DNA from: JAAFHI01 sp039793685
GTDB taxonomy: Bacteria; Acidobacteriota; Blastocatellia; Chloracidobacteriales; Chloracidobacteriaceae
Length of the DNA stretch: 64,000 nucleotides
Assembly: GCA_039793685.1 (NCBI GenBank)
Contig: JBDRAL010000049.1
Location: forward strand, 164,266-228,265
Direction: 5' to 3'
This document shows, one piece after another, positions 9,118-17,354 of the stretch. Under the pieces are notes generated by a model that saw nothing but the letters and a program-made list of their open reading frames with translations, searched no databases and was not told the origin of the DNA. The position numbers and the translations under genes were made by a program. Numbering within the stretch: position 1 is the first letter of the stretch; the number at the start of each line of letters is the position of its first letter.

Positions 9118-10900
9118 ATGCTGCCTGCGCGATGCCGTCTCACGCGCGGCGAACAAGCCCGCGCGATTCCCGTTGATCGAGAGAATCCGCCATTTGTACG
9201 GAAGAGTCCGCGTTTCCCTGTTTCTGGCGGCATTCGGCGGCCTGTTCGGGCTTGTTTTGATGTTCCTCGGCATTTTCGGCCTGGACCCCATTGATACCCA
9301 CCATCGTTTGCTCAAACACTTTCCCCTGGTTTTCTTTTCGGGTTACGGCATCGCCCTGCTGGTACTTGGGATGCTGTGTCGCCGCACCTTCGAAAAGCGC
9401 CTGGCCCATTCCGCGGTCGCCCAGGCCTACGGTGGCGCGCCGATGCCCGACTCGGAAATTTTCAGCCGTGAATGGCGCGCGCATCGTCTCAGGATGCGGG
9501 TCTTTTTGTTTGCCCTCATCGCGGTCCTGTTTCCGTCGATGGAGTGGTATCTGAACTACATCAAAGGGGTGTTGGAGGACGTATCCTTTTCGCGATTCCC
9601 CTTTTGCGCCGCCATCCTGCTGACGACCGGCGTCAATATTTTCACATTCACGCTCGGCGGAAAGGCTCAGACCTCGCGAACAGACCGCGTCTGGTTTTCC
9701 CTGATCGGATTCATCGGCATGGTTTCCGGCGCGATCTCGCAAATCTCTCTCGCGGCAACGATTCAGTGGCTCTATTACCTCAAGGGTTCGATATCGGAAG
9801 CGGGCGGACTTGAAATCATGGAAACGCTTTCATGGTTCGCATCCCTCACGGGTTTCATGTGGCTGGCGTCGCTTCTGTGCGCCTGTGCCTATCCGCTCGT
9901 CGAACGCCGCGCCATTCGAGATTTCCGCTTCATGGGTGACCTGCCGGTGGCCGACACACCGAATGAAATGGACCTTCCGGCCACACCTTCACCGGGCCGC
10001 GTCTTCGATGAAGGAATCGCGGAATCGGAAATCCGGCGGAAGTTCGCGACCGTTCGCAATGAATTTCAGCCGCGTGGAACTTTCGAACGGTTGCTGCACC
10101 GGTGGTACACCCGCGAGGAACGCGACGTCGCCGAAATGCTCCGGGCACGGGGTGATTTCAATCCCTTCGATCACTGGTATGTTTCCTGGCCCTGCGTGGT
10201 GATCAGCGTTGCGGCACTCACAGCGTACATTGTGCATCGAGCGATTCAAATTGCCGAAATGCGTCACTCAGATGACGGCTTTCGTTTGGACCCATGGCAA
10301 CTCCTCCCCGTGCTGCCTTTTTTCTGCACCGCCTTCGCCATTGCCCATCCGATCAGTTTTACGTTGTTGATGTTTCTCCCGACGAAAAAAAAGGTGAACG
10401 GGGTACCTCGGATTTCAGGCTCACTTTTTGGTCACTGGCCACATTACCCCGCCTCGTTAGGATGCGTCAGAAAGGTTATCGCCAAAAAGGTTATGGTTTT
10501 CTGGCTTTCGGCCTTCGGACCAATCATGTTTGTTCTTTTCGGCCTTTTCTTTTTCTCCGATCAACTGCCGCTTCTCGATCGAAGTTTTACGTTTCCGAAA
10601 TTGGCTGCCGCCATCCTCAAAACGTTCAGTCTCGTCATCCCCGTCGCCATAATCGGATTGACCATCGGAATCACCAGAGGCATCGGCACGCCGCGTCTCT
10701 TTTTGAAGTTCAACGTTCAACGAATTGGTTTCGCTGTTTGGTACATTGTAATCACACCGGCTCTTGCCATCGGCTTCTTTCTGCTTCCGAACGGATGGTT
10801 ATTGCACCTTGTCGTCATCGCCGGGTCACTGCTTTTTCTCGGCCGGTTCATCAACGCCATCGAACTGCCTGACATGGACCTCCAGAACAAGAATTCGTAG
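9089..10900 (+). CDS. Multi-pass membrane protein, likely permease partner of the upstream ABC ATPase
   Basis: The product is 603 aa with roughly ten hydrophobic segments: two near the N-terminus, four to five between residues 135 and 270, and four in the C-terminal 200 residues. A charged cytoplasmic loop lies between about residues 285 and 370. No known permease signature is recognised with confidence. ATG 9089 lies inside the last codons of the ATPase gene, so translational coupling is likely. The gene ends at TAG 10898-10900, eight bases before the ATG of the gene interrupted by the IS, so it was probably part of one operon with that gene. Confidence 0.65.
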   Translation: MNARTSTTAECCLRDAVSRAANKPARFPLIERIRHLYGRVRVSLFLAAFGGLFGLVLMFLGIFGLDPIDTHHRLLKHFPLVFFSGYGIALLVLGMLCRRTFEKRLAHSAVAQAYGGAPMPDSEIFSREWRAHRLRMRVFLFALIAVLFPSMEWYLNYIKGVLEDVSFSRFPFCAAILLTTGVNIFTFTLGGKAQTSRTDRVWFSLIGFIGMVSGAISQISLAATIQWLYYLKGSISEAGGLEIMETLSWFASLTGFMWLASLLCACAYPLVERRAIRDFRFMGDLPVADTPNEMDLPATPSPGRVFDEGIAESEIRRKFATVRNEFQPRGTFERLLHRWYTREERDVAEMLRARGDFNPFDHWYVSWPCVVISVAALTAYIVHRAIQIAEMRHSDDGFRLDPWQLLPVLPFFCTAFAIAHPISFTLLMFLPTKKKVNGVPRISGSLFGHWPHYPASLGCVRKVIAKKVMVFWLSAFGPIMFVLFGLFFFSDQLPLLDRSFTFPKLAAAILKTFSLVIPVAIIGLTIGITRGIGTPRLFLKFNVQRIGFAVWYIVITPALAIGFFLLPNGWLLHLVVIAGSLLFLGRFINAIELPDMDLQNKNS

Positions 10901-10908
10901 AGATTCGA

Positions 10909-10920
10909 ATGACTCAAGAA
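10909..10920 (+). pseudogene. 5' stub (four codons) of the gene interrupted by the IS element
   Basis: ATG ACT CAA GAA at 10909-10920 is followed directly by the IS. Joining it to the sequence after the right inverted repeat restores ATGACTCAAGAACC continuing in frame as CCT TTT GAA ATC, that is M-T-Q-E-P-F-E-I. The stub lies 8 bases after the stop of the upstream permease gene. Confidence 0.8.
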
Positions 10921-10937
10921 CTCGATTGTTGTGATTT
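10920..10937 (+). repeat. IS left inverted repeat
   Basis: ACTCGATTGTTGTGATTT, exact complement of 12435-12452. Confidence 0.92.
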
Positions 10938-10956
10938 TGCCGTAGTTGGGTGAAGG

Positions 10957-12366
10957 TCAAGCCGTTCCCCACTGAGGTTGAAGTTTTGCGAAGAGCCTGG
11001 AACAGACGTTGGTGATGGAGTAACCGGCCCTCAAAAAGTCGTGTGCTTGAATGAGGAGTCGTTCAGTGAGTGCGCGGCTTTGGTTGCGACAAGCGTCTCC
11101 GATGGTTTTGAGGAGTTTCGTCGCGTCTTTGACGGGCGTGGCGTCGAGGCAGTCCAGATGCAGGAACGAATAGGCCGTGAAGACCAGACACCAATGTTTT
11201 TGAAAGGCTTCGGCGCAACGCATGCGGTATTCGTCGAGACCGAGATGTCCCTTGCCATCCTGATAGAAGGTTTCAATGGGCCAGCGCTGGAGATAGGTTT
11301 CAAGGACCTGCCGGGCGGACCAGTCCGCGCGGTTGGAGACGAGCGCGGCGTAGGTTCCGGTCAGTTCGGGATTGTCAAAACTGACGACGAGGCGAACCTT
11401 GCCGAGGTCGGGGACGCGCACGTTGATGGCGAAGACCCAGTAGTCGCGCCCGTTGACCGTCTCTTTGTGAAACGCGGATGTCGGAATCAACGGCACGAGG
11501 TCTTCCACCTTGATGTGCGCCCCGTCAAGGTTGATCTTTTTCTTTTGGGCGTCGCGCAAGGTGAAACTCGCGGTTTCCAGATTGCGGTTTTTCTTGATCA
11601 CGCTCACCCAGTCAAGCTGGTTGGTCGCCAGCGTCTCAACCAGGTCGCCGCTCAGATACCAGCCGTCAAAAAGAACAATCTTGAACGGCAGGTTGCGTTT
11701 GAGCGCGTCTGCAATCAATTCCGCGGCCAGCGCGAGCTTGGTTTTGAATTCCTTGTGGAGCTTCAGAAAGTTGGGGTCTTCGAGCAACGTCGGATCGACT
11801 TCCTTGTGAAACGCCGTCCGTGCTTTTTTCGCGGTCGGAATCTCCCGGTCCGGAAAATGCTTCGCCACGAACGAGACCCACTCGGTCATTTCCTCGTACC
11901 GGCGGTACAACAGCGCCATGACCGGAAATCTCACCCCCCCGCTCACGAAATGACTCGTCACCAGATTGTGCGCCAGCGGATAGGTCCCCTCGCCGTGGTT
12001 GTAGTGCCGGTCGATATGCTCGAACAAACTTCCCACATGCTCGCACAACGTATCGTCAATGATCAGGCACGACCGCGCCGCCGAACGACGCCGGTTCGCC
12101 GTTTGTTCCACCAAGTACGACACCCGCCGATCATTGACTTCCTCGGCGTCCCACGGCGACTCGCTGAAAAAACGCGACAGATTCGTCTTGTCCGCGCTCC
12201 GAATCACGCTCCGGCTGATATTGCTCAGCGTCTTGTTCTCCAGCGTCATCAGCCCCGTCAGATAGTTCTCGAAATGCGCGTACTGACGACGATTCTCAAA
12301 CAGATCACGAAACGCGGGCGCGTGTTGAAGCACCACCGGCGCAACCTCCACGATTGGTATCTGCAT
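10957..12366 (-). CDS. Transposase of the IS (DDE type, IS701/IS4-like)
   Basis: The start is put at ATG 12366 (MQIPIVEVAPVV, 469 aa) because a G-rich ribosome site lies 7-8 bases upstream; the frame stays open to an ATG at 12423. The candidate DDE triad comes from LIIDDT (first Asp), VLFDGWYLS (second Asp) and IETFYQDGKGHLGLDEYR (Glu with the YREK-like region of IS4-type enzymes). LQRWPIETFYQ and the C-terminal hydrophobic WCLVFTAYSFLHL are typical of IS701-like transposases. No frameshift or stop is present, so the enzyme looks active. Confidence 0.9.
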   Translation of the reverse strand: MQIPIVEVAPVVLQHAPAFRDLFENRRQYAHFENYLTGLMTLENKTLSNISRSVIRSADKTNLSRFFSESPWDAEEVNDRRVSYLVEQTANRRRSAARSCLIIDDTLCEHVGSLFEHIDRHYNHGEGTYPLAHNLVTSHFVSGGVRFPVMALLYRRYEEMTEWVSFVAKHFPDREIPTAKKARTAFHKEVDPTLLEDPNFLKLHKEFKTKLALAAELIADALKRNLPFKIVLFDGWYLSGDLVETLATNQLDWVSVIKKNRNLETASFTLRDAQKKKINLDGAHIKVEDLVPLIPTSAFHKETVNGRDYWVFAINVRVPDLGKVRLVVSFDNPELTGTYAALVSNRADWSARQVLETYLQRWPIETFYQDGKGHLGLDEYRMRCAEAFQKHWCLVFTAYSFLHLDCLDATPVKDATKLLKTIGDACRNQSRALTERLLIQAHDFLRAGYSITNVCSRLFAKLQPQWGTA

Positions 12367-12404
12367 CGTCGCGCCCCCCTTGGTTTGAACCGGTACAGGT
12401 CTGA

Positions 12405-12902
12405 TTGACACCAATTCTGGCATCGGGAAACTTCAAATCACAACAATCGAGTCAAGAACCTTTTGAAATCACGTTCAGATTGGCCGATGCCGGAAACACC
12501 TGGAATCCGGCGCTGTTCGTCATTCGCGAAAAAGGCTATGGCGTCTATCGCTGGCCGACCACCAGCGAGGATGCCTGCGACGACCTTGTCGCACTCAAGG
12601 ATGGAAGAGCTTTTTTTGCTCAGAACCCCGTTTCCCTGCTTGGCTTGATCGCCATGTGGGAACGGCTCGGCGATGGGTGGAGGAGACAAGGCTATCCGGA
12701 TGAAGATGACCGAATACTTCAATTCACTTATCGGTACGACACCTTCGTAGAACTTGATGATGAGGCGTTTTCCAACCTCGTTACCTACCTGAAGCCGTAT
12801 CTGTCCGGACTCCACGGCGTGGAGATACCGACTGAAATCACTCGCGAGCGGTTGGCCGAAGTGATGGAGAAAATCGCGGAAGACTACGCAAATAAAGAAT
12901 GA
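12405..12902 (+). CDS. Small unknown protein, gene interrupted by the IS (hybrid 5' end)
   Basis: The open frame begins with TTG 12405 inside the IS; the first 16 codons come from the IS end. The true gene begins at ATG 10909 and continues after the IS at 12453, giving an ancestral protein of about 154 aa (MTQEPFEITFRLADAGNTW...). The body is soluble, acidic and ends with a helix (RERLAEVMEKIAEDYANKE). WNPALFVIREKGYGVYRWP and GLIAMWERLGDGWRRQG are conspicuous, but no family is recognised. Because the reading frame crosses the IS end without a stop, a slightly altered protein could still be made if an outward promoter exists. It is convergent with the ParB-like gene, 8 bases apart. Confidence 0.65.
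   Translation: MTPILASGNFKSQQSSQEPFEITFRLADAGNTWNPALFVIREKGYGVYRWPTTSEDACDDLVALKDGRAFFAQNPVSLLGLIAMWERLGDGWRRQGYPDEDDRILQFTYRYDTFVELDDEAFSNLVTYLKPYLSGLHGVEIPTEITRERLAEVMEKIAEDYANKE
12435..12452 (-). repeat. IS right inverted repeat
   Basis: Exact complement of the left end. A TTGACA at 12405-12410, reading outward about 45 bases inside this end, could serve as a -35 box or, as TTG, as a start codon for the truncated host gene. Confidence 0.92.
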
Positions 12903-12910
12903 CGGCGACG

Positions 12911-13420
12911 TTATGCCACGCCGTTCCACCGACGGACACGATTCACGCGGCGGGCAATGGTGGTACGGTCGGAGGGGCGAAAAATGTACTGCTCGACTTC
13001 AACCGTCACGTCGGCTTCATCCCTGAATACCCGCCGCAACGCTTCGAGGCGTCCGTTGCCCTCGAAGGAAACGAAGTCACCCGTACGAATCTCGACCACC
13101 TTGATATTTGAAACCGACGGAATGTGGGCAGCCAGCCAGGCCAGAGTGATTTTGCGCGTTTCAAGAATCTCGGACTTATTCGCGGCGACGATTTCCGCGC
13201 GCTTGCTCACATCCTCGGCGGCGATACCGCGATCCACCGGATGAATCGGGCGAATGGCCTTCAGCGGTACGAACACCATTTCGGTTCCGGTCCGCTTGCG
13301 ATGAATATCGAGGACAACCTTCGCCAGCAGCGCGTCGCTTTCGTTCATGCGCGACACGTCCGACTTCTTGCGCGCGAGATATTTGAAGAACGCGGAAATG
13401 TCTTCCGTCAGTCGCGCCAT
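12911..13420 (-). CDS. ParB-like N-terminal domain protein (tentative)
   Basis: The start was placed at ATG 13420 (MARLTEDISAFF, 169 aa) because GGGAGG sits 8 bases upstream; the longer frame begins only with TTG 13489. The C-terminal half has a ParB/sulfiredoxin-like pattern: VFVPLKAIRPIHPV (box I position), then FVSFEGNGRLEALRRVF resembling the box II 'G-x-x-R-x-x-A' nucleotide-binding loop, then VTVEVEQYIF. It lacks a helix-turn-helix region, so a chromosome-partition role is unlikely and a stand-alone ParB-fold NTPase or nuclease is more plausible. The TTG version would add 23 residues. Confidence 0.5.
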   Translation of the reverse strand: MARLTEDISAFFKYLARKKSDVSRMNESDALLAKVVLDIHRKRTGTEMVFVPLKAIRPIHPVDRGIAAEDVSKRAEIVAANKSEILETRKITLAWLAAHIPSVSNIKVVEIRTGDFVSFEGNGRLEALRRVFRDEADVTVEVEQYIFRPSDRTTIARRVNRVRRWNGVA

Positions 13421-13540
13421 CGGACGAGCCTCCCAAAGCTGTGGATGAATGCCATCCTTCTGCCACAACCTCCGAAGATCGTCAAACAACGATTCAAATT
13501 CGAACGATTCGACCTATTTTCTCACGACCAACCCAAGAAA

Positions 13541-13644
13541 ATAGCCCATACCCGGACCGAAGGGAGGGTATGGGAAAACAATGTTCGCAATTCAACCACA
13601 TTGTTTTCCCATAGCCTCGCCCGAGCGCTCCGGCTATGGGCTAT
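13541..13644. repeat. Nested palindrome able to form a multi-arm cruciform
   Basis: The 104-bp block holds a perfect 15-bp pair (13569-13583 with 13599-13613) and a perfect outer 10-bp pair (ATAGCCCATA 13541-13550 with TATGGGCTAT 13635-13644). Two alternative side hairpins are CCATACCC/GGGTATGG (13546-13553, 13566-13573) and CCATAGCC/GGCTATGG (13609-13616, 13632-13639). It lies just 3' of the outer-membrane channel gene and upstream of the ParB-like gene. Confidence 0.85.
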
Positions 13645-13664
13645 CGTCTTCAAAACCGTTCCTC

Positions 13665-15077
13665 CTACCACCCGCCGCCGAGCGCCTTGTACAACGCAAT
13701 GACGCTCGTCGTGACGCGCTCATCGCTTTGCGCGAGCCGATCTTCATTCGCAAGCTGCGCCCGCTGGGCGTCTAGGACCGAAAGAAAATCCGACAGTCCG
13801 CGTTTGTAGAGTTCGTCGGCGAGTTCCACCGCGCGGCGGCTGTCGGCGACGGCGGCGACCAGCTTGCGGTTGCGCTCGCGTTCCCGGACGTAATTCGTCA
13901 GCGCCGTTTCCACATCGCCGCAGGCGCGAAGGATGGATTGTTCATATCGCAACACCGCCTGCTCGGCCTGCGCGTCGCGAACCTGTACCTGCGAACGAAT
14001 CCGTCCCGCCGTGAAAATCGGCAGCCGTACGCTCGGCCCGACCGCGAAAAAGTTCCCCGCGCCGAGCGTCAGCCCGCCCACGTCGTTCGCCTGCCGTCCG
14101 ACGCTACCGGTCAATGAAAACTTCGGGAAATACTCGGCTTTTGCCGCGCCCACGCGCGCCGTCGCCGCCGCAATCTCGACTTCCGCCCGGCGAATGTCCG
14201 GACGCCGTTTTAAAAGTTCTGACGGCAATCCGATTGGAATCTCGGGCGGCGCGGCGGGAATCGGATTGGTCGCTTCAAGATCGGTTTTCAAAGCCCCCGG
14301 CTCCTTCCCGAGCAACACGCCAAGGCGAAAAATGCTCCCCGCCGCGTCGGCTTCAAGCTGCGGAAGCTGGGCCTCGTTCGATTCAAGCTGCGCCGCCGCG
14401 CGCGCAACGTCGAGGTCCGTCGCCAGCCCGGCTTTTGCGCGGACTTTCGTCAGTTCGACCGTGTCGCGCTGCGTGGCGATGTTGCGGGTTAACACGTCGA
14501 TGCGCCGTTGCGTCCCGCGCAATTCGACGTAGTTGCGCGCGACATCCGCGAGAACCGTTACCAGTACGTCGCGGCTCGACTCCTCGCTCGCGACCGCGTC
14601 GGCGCGCGCGGCGTTGGCGGTCGCGCGTACGCCGCCGAACAGATCGAGTTCCCAACTCGCGTCGAATCCCGCCTGAAACACGCCCGCCTCGCTCGACAGC
14701 CCCGGAATGTTCGAAAAACCCGAGCCGCCGCGTGAAATCCCGCCGCGAATCCGCTGGACGCTTCCCGACGTTCCGACCGAAGGATATTTGGCGGAGTCGG
14801 CCACGCCCGCCGCCGCGCGGGCTTCGCGGATACGAGCGGCGGCAATTTTCACGTCGAAATTCGAAGCCATCGCTTCTTCAATCAGCGCGTCAAGTTTCGC
14901 GTCATGAAATTCCTTCCACCAGGTTTTCAACTCGCCCGTCCGCGTCGTCACGCCTTCCGCTGTCGGCGCGGTCCAGGTCGGTGGCGGTTCGACCACCACC
15001 TTCCGGACGTTCGTCTTCACCGCGCACCCGCCGCCGAGCGCCGCCATCAGTAAAACCGCCGAAATCGTCCGTTTCAT
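13665..15077 (-). CDS. TolC/NodT-family outer membrane efflux protein
   Basis: The 470-aa protein is the exit channel of a tripartite exporter. The N-terminus is a signal sequence ending in LGGGCAV, a plausible but non-canonical lipobox with Cys18, as in NodT/OprM-type lipoproteins. Two outer membrane efflux repeats follow (around LIEEAMASNFDVKIAAARIREARAA and GLPSELLKRRPDIRRAEVEIAAATARVGAAKAEYFPKFSLTGSVG), then a long coiled-coil helix up to DEFLYK-like ELYKRGLSDFLSVLDAQRAQ. Its ATG overlaps the adaptor stop by 4 bases (ATGA), so it is the last gene of the operon that starts at 19344. Confidence 0.92.
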   Translation of the reverse strand: MKRTISAVLLMAALGGGCAVKTNVRKVVVEPPPTWTAPTAEGVTTRTGELKTWWKEFHDAKLDALIEEAMASNFDVKIAAARIREARAAAGVADSAKYPSVGTSGSVQRIRGGISRGGSGFSNIPGLSSEAGVFQAGFDASWELDLFGGVRATANAARADAVASEESSRDVLVTVLADVARNYVELRGTQRRIDVLTRNIATQRDTVELTKVRAKAGLATDLDVARAAAQLESNEAQLPQLEADAAGSIFRLGVLLGKEPGALKTDLEATNPIPAAPPEIPIGLPSELLKRRPDIRRAEVEIAAATARVGAAKAEYFPKFSLTGSVGRQANDVGGLTLGAGNFFAVGPSVRLPIFTAGRIRSQVQVRDAQAEQAVLRYEQSILRACGDVETALTNYVRERERNRKLVAAVADSRRAVELADELYKRGLSDFLSVLDAQRAQLANEDRLAQSDERVTTSVIALYKALGGGW

Positions 15078-16126
15078 TTCGCGCCTCCGTTGATGAAGAC
15101 ATCCATCTGCTGTCCGACGAACAGCGTCGGCGCATCGCCCTTGATGCGGTAAATCACCTGCAACACCCGCGTATCCACGCGCTCGGTGCTGTCGCCGGTG
15201 AGCGAACGTTTCGGAACGACGTACGGCTCGAACCGCACGAACTCCAGCCCGAACTTCGCGTCCGCCTTGCCGCGAAGCATCGCCGTCGCCTCCGCCGCCG
15301 GTTTCACCTTCGGCGCGTCGGCTTCATCCACATCCACCCGGACGTGCAGCCGTCCCACGTCGCCGAGCAGCATCAGCGGTTTGGGAAGCGGCCCGCTCGC
15401 GGCGTACTCGCCCGGCCGCACGTTGCACTGCAACACCTTCCCGGCGGTCAGCGCGCGTACCGTCAATCGCTCCAGATCAGCTTCAATCCGCTTCACGTTC
15501 GCCTCCGCCAGCGCCACTTCCGACTTCGCGACCGACAAATCCTCTTTCCACGTCCCCGACCTGAGCAGCGCAAGCTGCGCCTTCGCCTCGTCGAGCCGCG
15601 CCTGCGCCCCCTGCACGGCGTACTTCCGCCGTTGCAGGTCTTCCTCGCGAATGGCGCGCTTGTCGGTCACGCTTTCAATCAGTTGAAGTTGAACCGTCGC
15701 GTCCGAAAGGGCCGCTTCAGCTTCGCGAACACGCGCTTCCGCCGCCGGAACGTCTTCCGGACGGGGATACTTTGAAAGTTTTTCGAGGCGCGCACGCGCC
15801 ACGGCGAGCGCCTGTCGCCGCACCGCGAGTTCCGCCGTCAGATCGCGCGCGTCGAGTTCGAACAGTTTGTCGCCCTTCCCGACCGTATCGCCGACCGTGA
15901 CATACACTTTTGTGACCAGCCCCGGCACGGGCGTGCTGATGGAAATGTTTTCAGTACTCGCCTCGATCAAGCCCACCGCGCCGACCGCGTCGCGATAGAC
16001 CGTTTTCGGCGGCGCGGCGGGCGGCGGTTCGGATTTTCGGACTGGCTGCGAGCTGTAGACCGAATAGCTGGCGTACCCCAACGCCGCGAGCGTGACAATC
16101 GGCAGGGCGAACGTTTGTAGTTTCAT
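15074..16126 (-). CDS. HlyD/DevB-type periplasmic adaptor (membrane fusion) protein
   Basis: The 350-aa protein has one N-terminal membrane segment (FALPIVTLAALGYASYSVY), a proline-rich linker, a lipoyl/barrel-sandwich half (VGLIEASTENISISTPVPGLVTKVYV), a long helical hairpin rich in Ala, Glu and Arg (ARARLEKLSKYPRPEDVPAAEARVREAEAAL) and the second lipoyl half (VRALTAGKVLQCNVRPGEYA). It links the inner membrane ABC unit to the TolC-like channel. Both ends overlap neighbours by ATGA, which argues for coupled translation with the ATPase and the channel. Confidence 0.9.
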   Translation of the reverse strand: MKLQTFALPIVTLAALGYASYSVYSSQPVRKSEPPPAAPPKTVYRDAVGAVGLIEASTENISISTPVPGLVTKVYVTVGDTVGKGDKLFELDARDLTAELAVRRQALAVARARLEKLSKYPRPEDVPAAEARVREAEAALSDATVQLQLIESVTDKRAIREEDLQRRKYAVQGAQARLDEAKAQLALLRSGTWKEDLSVAKSEVALAEANVKRIEADLERLTVRALTAGKVLQCNVRPGEYAASGPLPKPLMLLGDVGRLHVRVDVDEADAPKVKPAAEATAMLRGKADAKFGLEFVRFEPYVVPKRSLTGDSTERVDTRVLQVIYRIKGDAPTLFVGQQMDVFINGGAK

Positions 16127-16821
16127 CGTTTTTCCTCAACTTCCGTGATGCGGCCGTCCGTCATGTGGGCGATGCGGTCGGCGAAATCGAAAACCCGGCT
16201 GTCGTGCGTCACGACAATCACCGCGCGGTCGTCGCGGACCGCGAATGACGAAAGAAGTTCCATCACCGTGCGCCCGGTGGCGGCGTCGAGCGCCGAGGTC
16301 GGCTCGTCGCACACGATCAGACGTGGCGCGTGGATGAGCGCCCGCGCAAGCGCGACGCGCTGCTGCTGGCCGCCCGAAAGCTGCGACGGCAGATTGTTGA
16401 CGCGATTCGATAACCCAAGCCGACCGAGCAATTCGCGGCCCTTTTCAACGGCCGTCTTTCGCGGCACGCCCGCCGCGAACAGCGGCACGGCCACGTTTTC
16501 GGCGGCGGTCAGCGCGGGCAGCAGGTTGAACTGCTGGAAAACGAATCCGAGGTTCTTTCTTCTGAACGCCACCTGTTTGCCGCCGGATAGTTTCGCCACG
16601 TTCTGTCCCAGCACCGCGACATCACCCGAAGTCGCGTCGAGCAACCCGGCGATGACCGAAATGAGCGTCGTCTTGCCCGAACCGCTTTCCCCCACGAGAA
16701 AGGTCATCTCGCCCATCCGCGCCTCGAAATCGCATCCGCGCAGCGCCATCGTTTTTGATTCGCCCTGCCCGAACGCCTTCGTTACCTCCGTGCATTGCAC
16801 CGCGATTTCACTGACCGCCAT
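16123..16821 (-). CDS. ABC transporter ATP-binding protein, MacB/DevA/LolD type
   Basis: The start was set at ATG 16821 (MAVSEIAVQCTEVTKAFG, 232 aa), the usual length for this class; the frame extends further upstream only through the neighbouring gene. Walker A GESGSGKTT, Q-loop FQQFNLLPALTAAENV, signature LSGGQQQRVALARAL, Walker B LIVCDEPTSALD and the H-loop in VTHDSRVFDFADR are all intact. FQQFNLLP..LTA.ENV is characteristic of the MacB/LolD family, whose partners are FtsX-like permeases, here the product of 18199-19344. It overlaps the DUF4188 gene by 14 bases and the adaptor by 4. Confidence 0.92.
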   Translation of the reverse strand: MAVSEIAVQCTEVTKAFGQGESKTMALRGCDFEARMGEMTFLVGESGSGKTTLISVIAGLLDATSGDVAVLGQNVAKLSGGKQVAFRRKNLGFVFQQFNLLPALTAAENVAVPLFAAGVPRKTAVEKGRELLGRLGLSNRVNNLPSQLSGGQQQRVALARALIHAPRLIVCDEPTSALDAATGRTVMELLSSFAVRDDRAVIVVTHDSRVFDFADRIAHMTDGRITEVEEKR

Positions 16822-17338
16822 GACGCGCGACTTCCTTTCCGTAGAGTTCGGTTTCGGGGACGACCGGCGGAACGTTCGAAGCGGCATCCTTGCCGAGCCG
16901 TTCCCGCGCACCGAACCGTCCACCGCGCGGCAACGCCTTCGGGGCAAAGGCGAGAAACCCCGTCGGAACGGGCAGGTCGTCGTAAATCGCCTCAAATCCG
17001 CCGCGCATCGAATAGGTTTCGTGCCAGAACCCGGTTCCGCCCGAATCACGCATGAACTGCTTCCACCACTGGCGATGCGGATCGGAGCGCGACCACTTTT
17101 CAAGCGAGTCGAAGTCCCGCCAGTACTGCCGCATCCCGACGTGAGGCGGAAACAGCGAAAAGATGAAGTTTTCGTGCAGGAGCAGGCCGTCCGGACGATC
17201 CTCGACCGAGCGGGCGATTTTCGGCCCGAAACCCATCAGCGTTTTCAATCCGGTCAGCCGGTTGACGCGCATTCCGAGATAAATCACGACCAGATCGGGA
17301 TATTCCGACAGATCGACGGTTTGACGGTTCACGTTCAT
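16808..17338 (-). CDS. DUF4188-family protein (monooxygenase-like, phenylacetaldoxime dehydratase-related)
   Basis: The 176-aa protein has the DUF4188 pattern: VVIYLGMRVNRLTGLKTLMGFGPKI, then HENFIFSLFPPHVGMRQYWRDFDSLEKWSRS, then HQWWKQF-like PHRQWWKQFMRDSGGTGFWHETY. Family members are thought to have a dimeric ferredoxin-like, haem-binding fold. The C-terminal 40 residues are basic and disordered-looking. Its place inside an exporter operon, beside an SDR oxidoreductase, suggests that it chemically alters the compound being exported or a toxic substrate; this is inference. It overlaps the ATPase gene by 14 bases. Confidence 0.8.
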   Translation of the reverse strand: MNVNRQTVDLSEYPDLVVIYLGMRVNRLTGLKTLMGFGPKIARSVEDRPDGLLLHENFIFSLFPPHVGMRQYWRDFDSLEKWSRSDPHRQWWKQFMRDSGGTGFWHETYSMRGGFEAIYDDLPVPTGFLAFAPKALPRGGRFGARERLGKDAASNVPPVVPETELYGKEVARHGGQ

Positions 17339-17354
17339 TGAAGTGATCTCCTTT

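Larger units (their letters stand above)
10920..12452. mobile_element. Insertion sequence, IS4-superfamily/IS701-like, about 1.53 kb
   Basis: Ends are an 18-bp perfect inverted repeat, ACTCGATTGTTGTGATTT at 10920-10937 and its complement at 12435-12452. The flanking host sequence shows a direct repeat: CAAGA (5 bp) with these ends, or TCAAGAA (7 bp) if the ends are taken one base further in. A single transposase gene fills the element on the minus strand. The element splits a small gene after its fourth codon, and intact ends plus an intact transposase suggest a recent insertion. Confidence 0.92.

Noticed and set aside
10978..12408. A 476-aa open frame on the plus strand opposite the transposase
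   Set aside because: It mirrors the minus-strand transposase, has no protein-like motif and is arginine/histidine-rich, a typical shadow of a GC-rich coding strand.
12405..12433. TTGACA at the IS right end as the -35 of a complete outward promoter
   Set aside because: No acceptable -10 box is found 16-18 bases downstream (aaactt-like), so the promoter is not supported; only the possible TTG start is kept.
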